A DNA stretch of 64,000 nucleotides, from positions 2,914,001 to 2,978,000 of the forward strand of contig NZ_CP011273.1 in NCBI RefSeq assembly GCF_001610895.1. Direction: 5' to 3'. The DNA is from Planctomyces sp. SH-PL62 (GTDB lineage: Bacteria > Planctomycetota > Planctomycetia > Isosphaerales > Isosphaeraceae). A model generated the notes under the pieces. That model was not told where the DNA came from. It saw only the letters and a program-made list of their open reading frames with translations, and did no database searches. How positions within the stretch are numbered: position 1 is the first letter of the stretch; each line of letters begins with the position of its first letter. Shown here piece by piece: positions 16,878-25,078 of this stretch. The position numbers and the translations under genes were made by a program.

Positions 16878-17716
16878 GCCTCGGTCCTCTCGTCGGTCGC
16901 CTTGCGTGTCGGTTCCGCCGTCGTCTTCCCGCCCGGCCCGTCCCAAATTTCCGGCCCGGCCGTGTGCACGATCACCCCGGCCGCCTCCAGCATCGCCCGC
17001 TGGGATTCGGGCGTCCGGGCGTCGCACACCAGTCGCGTGACCTCGTCCAGCCCGCAGAGCTTCGCCAGCGCCAGCCGGCCGAACTTCGTCCAGTCGGCCG
17101 CGATCACCACTTCCTGGCCGCAGGCCATCATCTGCCGCTCGGTCTCGACCAGCAGCAGGTTGGAGTTGTACACCCCGTCGGCCATGATCCCGCCCGCGCC
17201 CAGGATCGCCTTTCGAACCCGGATCCCCTGCATCATCGCGATCGCCAGCGGGCCCAGCGCCACCCCCGTCCTCGGGTAGACGTAGCCCCCGATCAGGATC
17301 AGGTCCGACCGCGGGCTCGACGCCGCAAGCTGCGCGATCGGTAGGCTGTTCGTCACCAGCTGGACGTGGATGTCCCGCTCCAGGATCGCCCGGGCCACCT
17401 CCAGCGTCGTCGTGCCGCCGTCCAGCAGCACCGTGTCGCCGTCCTCGATCAGGGCCGCCGTCGCAGCGCCGATCGCCCGCTTCTCGGCCATCGCCGTGTG
17501 CGTCCGCTCGTCGAACGCCGGCATCCCCCGGGCCTCCCCGGAGAACACCGCGCCGCCGTGGGTCCGCTTCACCCCTCCGGAGAGATCCAGCGCCTCCAAA
17601 TCGCGGCGGATCGTGCTCTCGGAGACCTGCAGCTTCTTCACCAGCTCGTCGAGCGTCGCATAGCCCTGCTTCGAGATCAGCTCGCGGAGCTGCCGGCGTC
17701 GCGTCTCTGGAAGCAT
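16874..17716 (-). CDS. DeoR-family transcriptional regulator of the BMC locus
   Basis: A 280-residue DeoR/GlpR-type regulator. The N-terminal winged helix reads RRRQLRELISKQGYATLDEL, VSESTIRRDLEAL and GGVKRTHGGAV, typical of the family. The C-terminal sensor domain resembles phosphosugar isomerases, with LLDGGTTTLEVAR and LILIGG as the phosphate-binding loops. Regulators of this type respond to a phosphorylated sugar, here plausibly fuculose- or rhamnulose-phosphate. The ATG at 17716 is preferred over an in-frame TTG at 17752. It is the first gene of the BMC transcript, and repeated elements at 17748-17839 in front of it are candidate operators for autoregulation. Confidence 0.92.
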   Translation of the reverse strand: MLPETRRRQLRELISKQGYATLDELVKKLQVSESTIRRDLEALDLSGGVKRTHGGAVFSGEARGMPAFDERTHTAMAEKRAIGAATAALIEDGDTVLLDGGTTTLEVARAILERDIHVQLVTNSLPIAQLAASSPRSDLILIGGYVYPRTGVALGPLAIAMMQGIRVRKAILGAGGIMADGVYNSNLLLVETERQMMACGQEVVIAADWTKFGRLALAKLCGLDEVTRLVCDARTPESQRAMLEAAGVIVHTAGPEIWDGPGGKTTAEPTRKATDERTEA

Positions 17717-17747
17717 GGGCGACCTGTTCTGGTAGGATTCCCGCACG

Positions 17748-17839
17748 ATCAACGGAGTTTAGTTTCCATCGCGGTGAAAGCCCTGTCAAGAACTTTCGGT
17801 GGGCTTGACGGAGTTTGACTGATTCTTGACGGAATCTGC
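17748..17839. promoter_or_regulatory. candidate DeoR operator cluster between the BMC operon and mutM
   Basis: Three similar elements occur in this divergent spacer: ATCAACGGAGTTTA at 17748, CTTGACGGAGTTTGA at 17804 and CTTGACGGAATCTGC at 17825. The last two are 21 bases apart, two helical turns. A GTCAAG at 17785-17790 pairs with CTTGAC at 17804-17809 as an inverted repeat. The position directly before the regulator gene fits autoregulation. Confidence 0.45.
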
Positions 17840-17854
17840 ATGAAATCCGTCGGG

Positions 17855-17884
17855 TTCCGGGCGGGCCGCCTCCGTCCGTATAAT
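17855..17884 (+). promoter_or_regulatory. possible promoter of mutM
   Basis: TATAAT at 17879-17884 is preceded, after 18 bases, by TTCCGG at 17855. It lies 64 bases before the mutM ATG, in an otherwise GC-rich stretch. The -35 match is weak; the -10 shares the context CCGTATAAT with two other gene fronts in the window. Confidence 0.35.
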
Positions 17885-17947
17885 GGGTGGTCCTTCGCGT
17901 CCTCGCCCCTTGCGCTCTCTCCGTTCCCCCCGCCCGCCGAGGTGCCG

Positions 17948-18808
17948 ATGCCGGAACTCCCCGAGGTCGAGACGATGGTGCGCGGGCTCCGGCCCGCGCT
18001 GGAGGGGCGGACGGTCGATCGCATGGAACTGCACGACCCGAGCTTGCTTCAGGGATGCACGGCCGAGGAGTTTGCGGCGCGGGGCGTCGGGGTGCGGGTC
18101 GCGAGGGTGGGGCGCCGGGGCAAGTGGGTCGTCGTCGAACTCGCCGACAGGGGGATGATCGTCATTCAGCCTCGGATGACTGGAGGCTTTTGGCTCGTCG
18201 ACCCCCCCCGACCCGAGCACGTCCGCCTGACGTTCCGGCTGGCGAACCCCGAGGCTTCGATCTGGTTCTGCGACGCCCGTCGCCTGGGCCGGATCATCCG
18301 GTTCGACGGCCCCGAAGACGCCGAGGCGGCCTTCGCCCGCGCCCACGGCCCCGACGCTTTGACGATCGCCCGCGACGACCTGGCCGCGCGGTTGAAGCGG
18401 ACCCGGCGGGGGATCAAGCCGACGCTCATGGACCAGAAGGTGCTCGCCGGGATCGGCAACATCTACGCCGACGAGATCCTGTTCCAGTCTCGGCTGCACC
18501 CGCTCCAGGTGTCGGCCGAGTTGACCGCGCGCGAGGTCGACCGGCTGCACGCGGCGATCGAGCCGGTGCTGGCGAGGGCGATCGCCGCCGAAGGGTCCAG
18601 CTTCGACGCCGGCTACCGGACCGTCCTGGGCCTGGAGGGGGGCTTCCTGGCCGTCAACTCCATGTACGGCCGCGCCGGGGAGCCCTGCAAGGGCTGCGGC
18701 ACCCCGGTCCAGAAGACCAAAATCGCCGGGCTGATCGGCCGCCCCACCTACCTCTGCCCGACGTGTCAGCCCTTCCGAAAGCCCCGGTCGCGGAAGTCGA
18801 CCACCTAG
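17948..18808 (+). CDS. mutM: formamidopyrimidine-DNA glycosylase (Fpg/MutM)
   Basis: A 286-residue base-excision repair enzyme that removes oxidised purines such as 8-oxoguanine and nicks the strand. The start is fixed by the family's required N-terminus MPELPEVETMVRGL, where the processed Pro is the catalytic Schiff-base residue and the next Glu assists. Also seen are the helix-two-turn-helix segment LMDQKVLAGIGNIYADEIL and the C-terminal zinc finger C-x2-C...C-x2-C (CKGCGTPV and YLCPTCQ). Length is normal. It is divergent from the BMC regulator, and the frame continues open upstream but without family similarity. Confidence 0.96.
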   Translation: MPELPEVETMVRGLRPALEGRTVDRMELHDPSLLQGCTAEEFAARGVGVRVARVGRRGKWVVVELADRGMIVIQPRMTGGFWLVDPPRPEHVRLTFRLANPEASIWFCDARRLGRIIRFDGPEDAEAAFARAHGPDALTIARDDLAARLKRTRRGIKPTLMDQKVLAGIGNIYADEILFQSRLHPLQVSAELTAREVDRLHAAIEPVLARAIAAEGSSFDAGYRTVLGLEGGFLAVNSMYGRAGEPCKGCGTPVQKTKIAGLIGRPTYLCPTCQPFRKPRSRKSTT

Positions 18809-19001
18809 CGGACCTTCCAGGCCCCTTCGACTTTCTTCCGGTACTTCGGGTCGGTCTGCGTGGCGATCTCGGATCGACGCCTTGGGGCCCGACTTGGAAG
18901 GGGGGGGAAAGCCGACCGGCCCGATCCTCGATGGTCCGCGAGGGACGCATCGTGGTCGGGCCGGTCGGGAGGTGATCGGAAGCTCGGAAGCGAGGTCCGG
19001 C

Positions 19002-19475
19002 TCAGTGCTTGGACTTGGCGGTCGAGCCGGCGGCCAGGTCGCCGGTGCCGGCGAGCTTGGCGGCCTTGAACTCGTCGGCGGTCATCTGCTTGACCGTCCG
19101 GTTGTGCATCAGGACGAGGCCGCCCGATGTGGGGACCTCCTTGGCGTAGGCGAGGACGTCGTCGGCCGGATCGGTCGTGGCCGGGCCTTCCATGACGTCC
19201 TTGATCTCCACGCCGGCGCGGGCGATCACGTCGCCGTCCTTGAGCGCCTTGAAGCCCAGGGGGGCCACGGTGTCGAGCGGGGCGAAGTCGGCGAGGGAAT
19301 TCGCGGGCTTCTTCTTGGAGAAGGCGTACTGGCGGTACATCTCGCCGATGTCGTTGAGCACGAAATCGGTCTTGTTCGTCTCGGTGAGCGGGGCCGTCTC
19401 GGGGCCGCCGCAGCCGGTGATCGTCGCGACGAGGCCGAGGGAGAGTGCGAGGGCCGCAAGTTGATGAGAGCGCAT
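19002..19475 (-). CDS. predicted lipoprotein of unknown function
   Basis: A 157-residue protein with a lipoprotein signal peptide: charged start, hydrophobic core and lipobox ITGC, with Cys at about residue 22. The mature part has EMYRQYAFSKKKPANSLADF, a length-of-processed-peptide pattern often seen in small planctomycete secreted proteins encoded beside DUF1559 genes. This one lies 128 bases downstream of a DUF1559 gene on the same strand, separated by a terminator-like hairpin. Function is unknown; a membrane-anchored periplasmic role is likely. Confidence 0.8.
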   Translation of the reverse strand: MRSHQLAALALSLGLVATITGCGGPETAPLTETNKTDFVLNDIGEMYRQYAFSKKKPANSLADFAPLDTVAPLGFKALKDGDVIARAGVEIKDVMEGPATTDPADDVLAYAKEVPTSGGLVLMHNRTVKQMTADEFKAAKLAGTGDLAAGSTAKSKH

Positions 19476-19510
19476 ATCGCCTGTTCGTCCGGATCGGGAT
19501 GATGGGGGCG

Positions 19511-19548
19511 GAAATGAAAAAGGAGACGGCCCAGGGCGGGCCGCCTCC
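19511..19548 (-). terminator. intrinsic terminator downstream of the DUF1559 gene
   Basis: On the minus strand GGAGGCGGCCC and GGGCCGTCTCC form an 11-bp stem with one mismatch and a five-base loop, followed by TTTTTCATTT. It lies between the DUF1559 stop and the lipoprotein gene, so the lipoprotein would need its own promoter or read-through. Confidence 0.65.
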
Positions 19549-19602
19549 CCGGTCAGGCTGGAGCGAGGGCCGGGAGGCGGGTCGAGGCCCCCCGACTCGG
19601 GC

Positions 19603-20782
19603 TCAGTAGGCGTCGGAGCTGACGATCTCGCCGCCGGCCTTGGTGCCGAGGGCCATCCAGGCCTGGGGATTGATCGAATCCTTGATGAACCGGACCGAGC
19701 CGTCGGCGAAGGCCGCGTTCGCGCCGCCGGAGTGGTAGCTGCGGGCGGCGAGGTGGCCGTTGTTGAACGCCCCGCCCATCACGGCGCAGTCGAAGAACTT
19801 CGAGTTGGGGGTGAGAGTGTGGCTGAAGTAGCCGGTCATCGGCAGGCCGCGGTAGTACTGCTGGCCGCGGTAGACGATCCGGGTGTAGTAGCCGGGGCCG
19901 CCGTAGGTGCAGTTGGGGGCTACGCCCAGGTCGCCGTCGTTGATGATGTAGACGTTGAGCGGGTCGTTGGTGGGGATGCCGCCGGTGAAGCCGCCGATCG
20001 CCGTCGTCGTCGCGGCCCGGCCCCGCCGGGTCTCTGAGAAGGTGACCGTGTTGCTCGTGCCGTCGGAGACCGCCGCGACGGTGACCGGGATGGCCCGCTT
20101 CCAGCTCGGGTAGACCCGCGGCGCCGCGGTGTCGATGGTGACGTTGAAGATCCCGGACCGGGAGGTGTTGGACTCGTGCGAGAGGGCGGCGGTGCCGAGC
20201 TGCTGCGCCGCCGTGGCGCCCAGGCTCGCGACGTAGTTGGTGTAGCCCACCTCCGTCAGCTTGACGTTGATCGGATCGGACGGGCAGACGTACGCCGAGA
20301 CGATCTGCGTCTGGGCGGTGAAATTGGCCGTGCCGGGGCCGAACAGGTTGATGCACTGCTCAAGGTTGAACGCGCCGTAGGCATTGGACGCTTCCAGGTA
20401 GGGCAGGAGCTGGGCGAACACGTTCGGGCGGGCTCCGCACGTGCCGGCGGCGAGCACCGGCTCGTTGTAATACGGCCCGAACCCAGGCAGGTAGGCGCCC
20501 GAAGCCGACTCGGCGTTGGCCAGGGCCAGGCCCATCTGCTTCAGATTGTTGGTGCACTGGGCGCGGCGGGCGGCCTCGCGCCGACTGGACGGCCGGCAGC
20601 AGGAGCGCAATCAATACAGCGATGATTGCAATCACTACCAGCAGTTCGATCAGGGTGAAACCACGGCGACTGGGTCGCGTTTTCAGGCGGGGATTCCTGT
20701 GTTCGTTCGACGAGGATGGATGATGAGACATCGCGACGTGGAGACGCAGCGATGTCGGCGAGGCGGGGGAGGACGGCTTCAT
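19603..20782 (-). pseudogene. DUF1559 pilin-like secreted protein, frameshifted
   Basis: Members of this family, very numerous in planctomycetes, carry a type IV pilin-like N-terminus and a large beta-rich DUF1559 domain. The N-terminal frame has the prepilin signature [20 protein letters not shown] and runs to [10 protein letters not shown]. The second frame continues with [38 protein letters not shown] and the C-terminal GGANAAFADGSVRFIKDSI. Two bases (one CG step in a GCGCG tract near 20576) are missing between the frames; adding them gives an intact protein of about 390 residues. The start may be the ATG at 20731 instead. Either recent decay or an assembly error is possible. Role probably at the cell surface. 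Confidence 0.87.
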
Positions 20783-21331
20783 CGCGCGTCCGATTTCAGT
20801 CTCAATGATCCTAACAGGTCACAGTGGGGCCATCAATGAAGTAACCCTCAGAAAAATCGGCCCACGCCGTCGCCTTCGACCTCGATGTCCTTATCCAGCG
20901 ACTTCATGCAGGGATACGGTTAGAGCAACGCAATCGCCGTGCCCTTCCGCTCGACATCTCCGGCCGTGGAGAGGCCGTCTCGTTCGTTCACTTCCCGGCC
21001 GGAATCTCCGAATTCTTTCGGTTTCGAGGCCGGGGGACGGGCTGGTTTCCACAAGATGTTTCAGGTAAATATTTTGCGGAATGAAGGTCCGGGAGGTCGC
21101 AAGCTGGCCGTCGCGGCCTGGACGTGCGGGGCAAGGATCGATCCGGGAGCGGCCGTCGAGGGGGCGGCGGGGGCCTGGAACAGTCGAGCCTGCGTATTGG
21201 GCGTGCCTGCCTAAAATCTGGGCTGATGGGCGAGCGTCCCGCACGCGGCTCGGCTCGGGTTCGATACTGGACCGAGACGGGGGCGGATAGCCGTCGTCCG
21301 GTTCGATGGAGGCGAGGCCGGGCCGGTTTCA
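20783..21331. other. 549-base intergenic region, no gene supported
   Basis: Between two minus-strand genes. Several short frames exist on both strands but none has ribosome site plus recognisable sequence. There is an AT-rich patch near 21055-21080 (TTTCAGGTAAATATTTTGCGG) that could hold a promoter for the DUF1559 gene or a small RNA. Nothing else is evident. Confidence 0.4.
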
Positions 21332-23932
21332 TTATTTAGGAGGCTCGGCCGCGCGCTGGACGTTCGGATCTGCGTCGGCGGGGGTGCTGGAGGGGGCGAG
21401 CTCGGGGGGGCCGACGCTCGCGGCGACCTGGGGGGTCGGCGGCGGGGGAGGGGAGGTCGTGGCCGACGCCGGGCTCGATCGGGAGGGCCGCATTCGGATG
21501 AGCAGGTGGTTGGAGGCCCCGTTGGGGGTGGCGACGCTGATTTCCAGGAGGGGGACGCCCTGGGCGTTTGGCGTGGGGCGGGCGTCCTGGGCGATGGTGA
21601 CCTGCATCAGGTTTCGGCTGACCAGGACCGATTCGGCGACCTTGCCGCCGGCGATGACGTGGGTGTCGTGGACGCTGAAGTTCTTCCCTTCCAGGAAGAT
21701 GGTGGATTCCTCGCCCTGTTCCGGGGGGTTGCCGTGCCAGGCCACGAGCGCGGGGCGGAGCTGTCCCCCGCGAGAGCAGAAGACGCGGGAGTCGTTGTGC
21801 TCGGCGGAGTAGGGGACGCGGACGACGAGTCGCTGGGTGGGCATGAGGCTCTTGAGCTGGTTGAGCCGCTCGACGGCGATCTGGAGTTCCTCGGGGCGGT
21901 TGCTGGCGATGGAGCCGACGTTGCCCAGGGCGTTCTCGGCCTCGACGAGCCGGGCGGCGAGGTCGGACGCCTTCTCGATGGTGGAGGTCCGGCCGTCGTT
22001 GAGGTCGCTGGTCTTGAACCAGTTGGCGACGGTGACGAATTCGATCTTGGGGACGAAGTTGGGCATCACGATCAGCGCTGTGCATTCGCGCTGGCCGGGC
22101 TCGATGCTCTGCTCCTTGTCGTCGCGTCCCAGGCCGTTCTGGAGCAGGTCGGCGACGGCCGCGAAGCCGGGGCGGCCGGAGCGGGAGGTCTGGAGCCTGG
22201 GGTAGAAGATCCAGCCGAAGGTGCTCTCGCCGGCGCCGAAGCCGACCATGGTGGGGTTGAGGCGGATGGCGGCCTCGTCCTCGGCCAGCGCGGCGTCGTT
22301 GGAGAAGACCCCCGCGGCGCGGAGGGGCCCGACGGGGCCGCCGCCGATCAGGTTGAGGCCCGAGGTGGAGCGGCGGGCGACGGTGTCGGCGACGTTCTGC
22401 TGGGCGATGACCGGCTCGATGGCGTAGACCCGCAGCGGCCACTTGGCGTCGGTGTACTTCTTGAAGGCGGCGACGGCCTCGTCGGAGGGGGAGGGGTCGA
22501 AGAAGTTGAGCCGGCGCAAATCCTCGTGGCGGACGTCGGGGAGCTGGTCGACGATGTCCTGCTTGAGCCGGGAGTTGAGGGCGGCGGCCTGGACCCGCAG
22601 GACGAAGCCCAGGGCGTCGAGGGTCCGCCGGCGGTTGACGGCCCCGTCGTCGAGCGGGCCGTTGGCGGTGGAGGCGAGCATGACCGAGTCGTCGACGCTC
22701 CGGCTCCGCAACGCCGCGAGCTTGGGGAAGTCGCGGCGGGCGACCATGGCGCCGAGCGCTTCGAGCGGGTCTTCCTCCGGCGCCGTCGCCCCCGTCCCGG
22801 CCTGGGGCGAAGCGGACGAGGGCGAGGACGAGACGGCTTCTTCCAGCAGGGAATAGGACGCTTCGAACTCGCCTCTGAGCCACTGGGCGATCCGGGCGTC
22901 GCGGTGGTAGGGTTCGTCGGCGAGTTCTCGGGAGAGCTGGCGACCGGCCTCCTTGCGGAGGAAGTCGATGTTGTCGGGGCCGTAGAAGACCTCGGAGTCC
23001 GCGAAGGCGACGAGGGCGAGCGGGTTCACGCCCGGCCCGGCGCTGGGCTCGTCGTCCTCGTCCGGGTCGTTGCCGAGCGTCTGCGCGAGGCTGCCGACGG
23101 CCTCGTTGATGACCGCGTTGCGGAGCGTGTACCGCATCGTGTCGCGGTCCATCAGCGACTTGGCCGAGACCGTGATGATGGCCCCGCGGCCCCGGCGGTT
23201 CTTGGGGCCCGGCGAGAGCGTCACCGGGATCCGCACGAGGTACAGGCCGTATCCCGGCCGGTCCGTGAGGTCGTCGCCGGCGTTGATCCGGCGGAGCTGG
23301 TTCAGGTGGTTCAGGTAGTGCGAATGCTCGTCGAGCACGACCGTCGGCTCCAGCACCCCGGCGGACGACGGGTCGGCGGCCCCGTTCGCGGCCCGCGCCG
23401 CGGCGGGCGCGGCGGTGTTGGCGGCCGCGGCGTTGGCGACGGCCGCCGCGTTCTGGCTGGCGATCAGCGCCAGGAGCGATTTGGTCTGTTCGGACTCGCC
23501 GACGGTGGTCGCGGCGGCGGTCGCGCCCGTCGCTCCGGGGTTCGCGAGGTCGGCCAGCCCGGCGGCGAGTTGGAGCCGCTGAGCCTTGGCCTCGTTGCGG
23601 CTGATCGAGGCGTTGATGACCCCCTTGAACCCCGCCTTGAGCCAGAGCGCCATCTGGCTCTCGTACTCGGACCGGAACTTGGCGAGCCGGTCCTGGCCCC
23701 ACACGTCGGGCGACTTGACGCCGATGGTCCCTTGCAGGGTCATGCTCCGGTCCAGGTCGTCGATCATCTGCTCGACCTGGTGGAGCGAGGGGCGGGCGTC
23801 GGAACGGGCGAGGCTCGTCGGGACCGGCCAGGAGGTCGGCAGCGTCGAGCAGCCGCCGGCCGTCGCCGCCAGCATCGCTCCCAGGGCGAGCCTCCTCGCC
23901 GCCTTCTCCCGACGCGTCCGGAATCGTGACAT
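21332..23932 (-). CDS. large predicted lipoprotein of unknown function
   Basis: An 866-residue protein. It begins MSRFRTRREKAARRLALGAM and has a lipobox-like ATAGGCS, so the mature form probably starts at that cysteine. Residues 150-220 contain an Ala-rich low-complexity tract; the C-terminal 50 residues are Pro/Ala/Ser-rich. I recognise no catalytic motif. A segment near residue 730-800 (STIFLEGKNFSVHDTHVIAGG) looks like an IPT/Ig-type beta domain, as in some bacterial surface proteins. The ATG at 23932 is preferred over a longer frame because it gives the lipoprotein signal. Likely attached to a membrane facing the periplasm. Confidence 0.78.
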   Translation of the reverse strand: MSRFRTRREKAARRLALGAMLAATAGGCSTLPTSWPVPTSLARSDARPSLHQVEQMIDDLDRSMTLQGTIGVKSPDVWGQDRLAKFRSEYESQMALWLKAGFKGVINASISRNEAKAQRLQLAAGLADLANPGATGATAAATTVGESEQTKSLLALIASQNAAAVANAAAANTAAPAAARAANGAADPSSAGVLEPTVVLDEHSHYLNHLNQLRRINAGDDLTDRPGYGLYLVRIPVTLSPGPKNRRGRGAIITVSAKSLMDRDTMRYTLRNAVINEAVGSLAQTLGNDPDEDDEPSAGPGVNPLALVAFADSEVFYGPDNIDFLRKEAGRQLSRELADEPYHRDARIAQWLRGEFEASYSLLEEAVSSSPSSASPQAGTGATAPEEDPLEALGAMVARRDFPKLAALRSRSVDDSVMLASTANGPLDDGAVNRRRTLDALGFVLRVQAAALNSRLKQDIVDQLPDVRHEDLRRLNFFDPSPSDEAVAAFKKYTDAKWPLRVYAIEPVIAQQNVADTVARRSTSGLNLIGGGPVGPLRAAGVFSNDAALAEDEAAIRLNPTMVGFGAGESTFGWIFYPRLQTSRSGRPGFAAVADLLQNGLGRDDKEQSIEPGQRECTALIVMPNFVPKIEFVTVANWFKTSDLNDGRTSTIEKASDLAARLVEAENALGNVGSIASNRPEELQIAVERLNQLKSLMPTQRLVVRVPYSAEHNDSRVFCSRGGQLRPALVAWHGNPPEQGEESTIFLEGKNFSVHDTHVIAGGKVAESVLVSRNLMQVTIAQDARPTPNAQGVPLLEISVATPNGASNHLLIRMRPSRSSPASATTSPPPPPTPQVAASVGPPELAPSSTPADADPNVQRAAEPPK

Positions 23933-24095
23933 GGCCCCCTCGGCTGGATTCCCCCTTCGGATCGGAGCCGTTCGACGCCTGCGAGCAGGCTTCCGATCCA
24001 GCATCCGGGAGTTTGCCGATTTCCCCGCGTTCGCCAAGGCGGATTTCGGGGATTGTAAAAAGCGCCTGGCGGTCGAGGCTCGTGCCGTCGGCGGT

Positions 24096-24881
24096 TTATC
24101 GGGGGCTTTGGGCCGGATCTTGCTCGGTCGGGCCGTTCGAGGCATCCCGGCCGGGTTGCGCTTCCTGAAGGCGCGTCTCCAATTCGTCGGACGCCTTGTC
24201 GAGCCGGGCCAGCGTCGCATCGACGTCGTCCTGGGAGTCGCTCACCGCGATCATGGCTTTCCCCAGGCCGATGAGGGCGCCCGCCACGCCGGCGGTGGTC
24301 GCCTGCGACTCGCCGTACATCCGCTTCCACCGATATCGGAACTCATGGACTTCCGCGTCTTCGATGACCGGTGGTTCTTGCTCCGGGTAGCGTACGCCGA
24401 GGAGCGCGCGCTCCCACAGCGCGAACACTCGCGCCGCGCGAACGGGGTCGACGGCCTTCGTCGCGCTCCGAACCTTGACCTCCAAGGGCTTCCGATCGCG
24501 CGCCTCGCCGTCGTCCCCGACCTGCTGTTCCGGCAGGGAGAACCAGATGTTGCGGTCCGGGAAGACGGATATCAGCTCGCAGCCCCCGCCATCCCGCCGT
24601 TCCCGGAGTGCCACGCAGGACTCCGGGTCGAACGGGGATCGGGAGACCATCACGACGGCCCGGAGCGAGCCCCAGTCGCAGGCGTCGTTGGATTCGATTT
24701 CATCGACGCGCATGATGCTTAGGCAGGCGCGGATGTAGCTCTCGAACGCCGGGGAAGGATACGGGTCGACGGGCGTGAGGCGTCCCGGCGGCCCCGGTGG
24801 ATCTTCGGCCGGCCGTTCCTGCGCCGCCGCCGTCGTCGCGAGCATCGCCCAGGCCGCGAGCGCCGCCATGGTCCGTGTCAT
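24096..24881 (-). CDS. secreted protein of unknown function
   Basis: A 261-residue protein with an N-terminal signal peptide (MTRTMAALAAWAMLATTAAA, cleavage near AAA-QE). The mature part has several cysteines (ACLSIMR, NDACDWGSL, ESCVAL, GGCELIS) that could form disulphides, followed by a helical C-terminal third. A hydrophobic stretch TTAGVAGALIGLGKAMIAV near residue 195 might touch a membrane. No family recognised. It follows no close upstream gene and is divergent from the ammonium transporter at 25079. The large lipoprotein lies 163 bases downstream. Confidence 0.75.
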   Translation of the reverse strand: MTRTMAALAAWAMLATTAAAQERPAEDPPGPPGRLTPVDPYPSPAFESYIRACLSIMRVDEIESNDACDWGSLRAVVMVSRSPFDPESCVALRERRDGGGCELISVFPDRNIWFSLPEQQVGDDGEARDRKPLEVKVRSATKAVDPVRAARVFALWERALLGVRYPEQEPPVIEDAEVHEFRYRWKRMYGESQATTAGVAGALIGLGKAMIAVSDSQDDVDATLARLDKASDELETRLQEAQPGRDASNGPTEQDPAQSPR

Positions 24882-25078
24882 CGAGAGTCTCTCCGTGGGA
24901 CGTTCCTGGTCGAACTCCCGTCCCAGCATCCCGGCGACGGCCGGAGTCCACAAGGAGGCCGTCCCCGATCCCGCGAATCCAGGCCGCCCACGGCGGACCT
25001 ATCTTCTCAAGCTTGCGCGGGCCGCTAAGATGAGACCGATGCCGGGGGCGACCGCGAAGCGCGAGGGGTGGGCCGTTG

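Noticed and set aside
20891-21339. Short frames on both strands in the 20.8-21.3 kb spacer
   Set aside because: They overlap each other, lack ribosome sites and show no signal peptide or family pattern.
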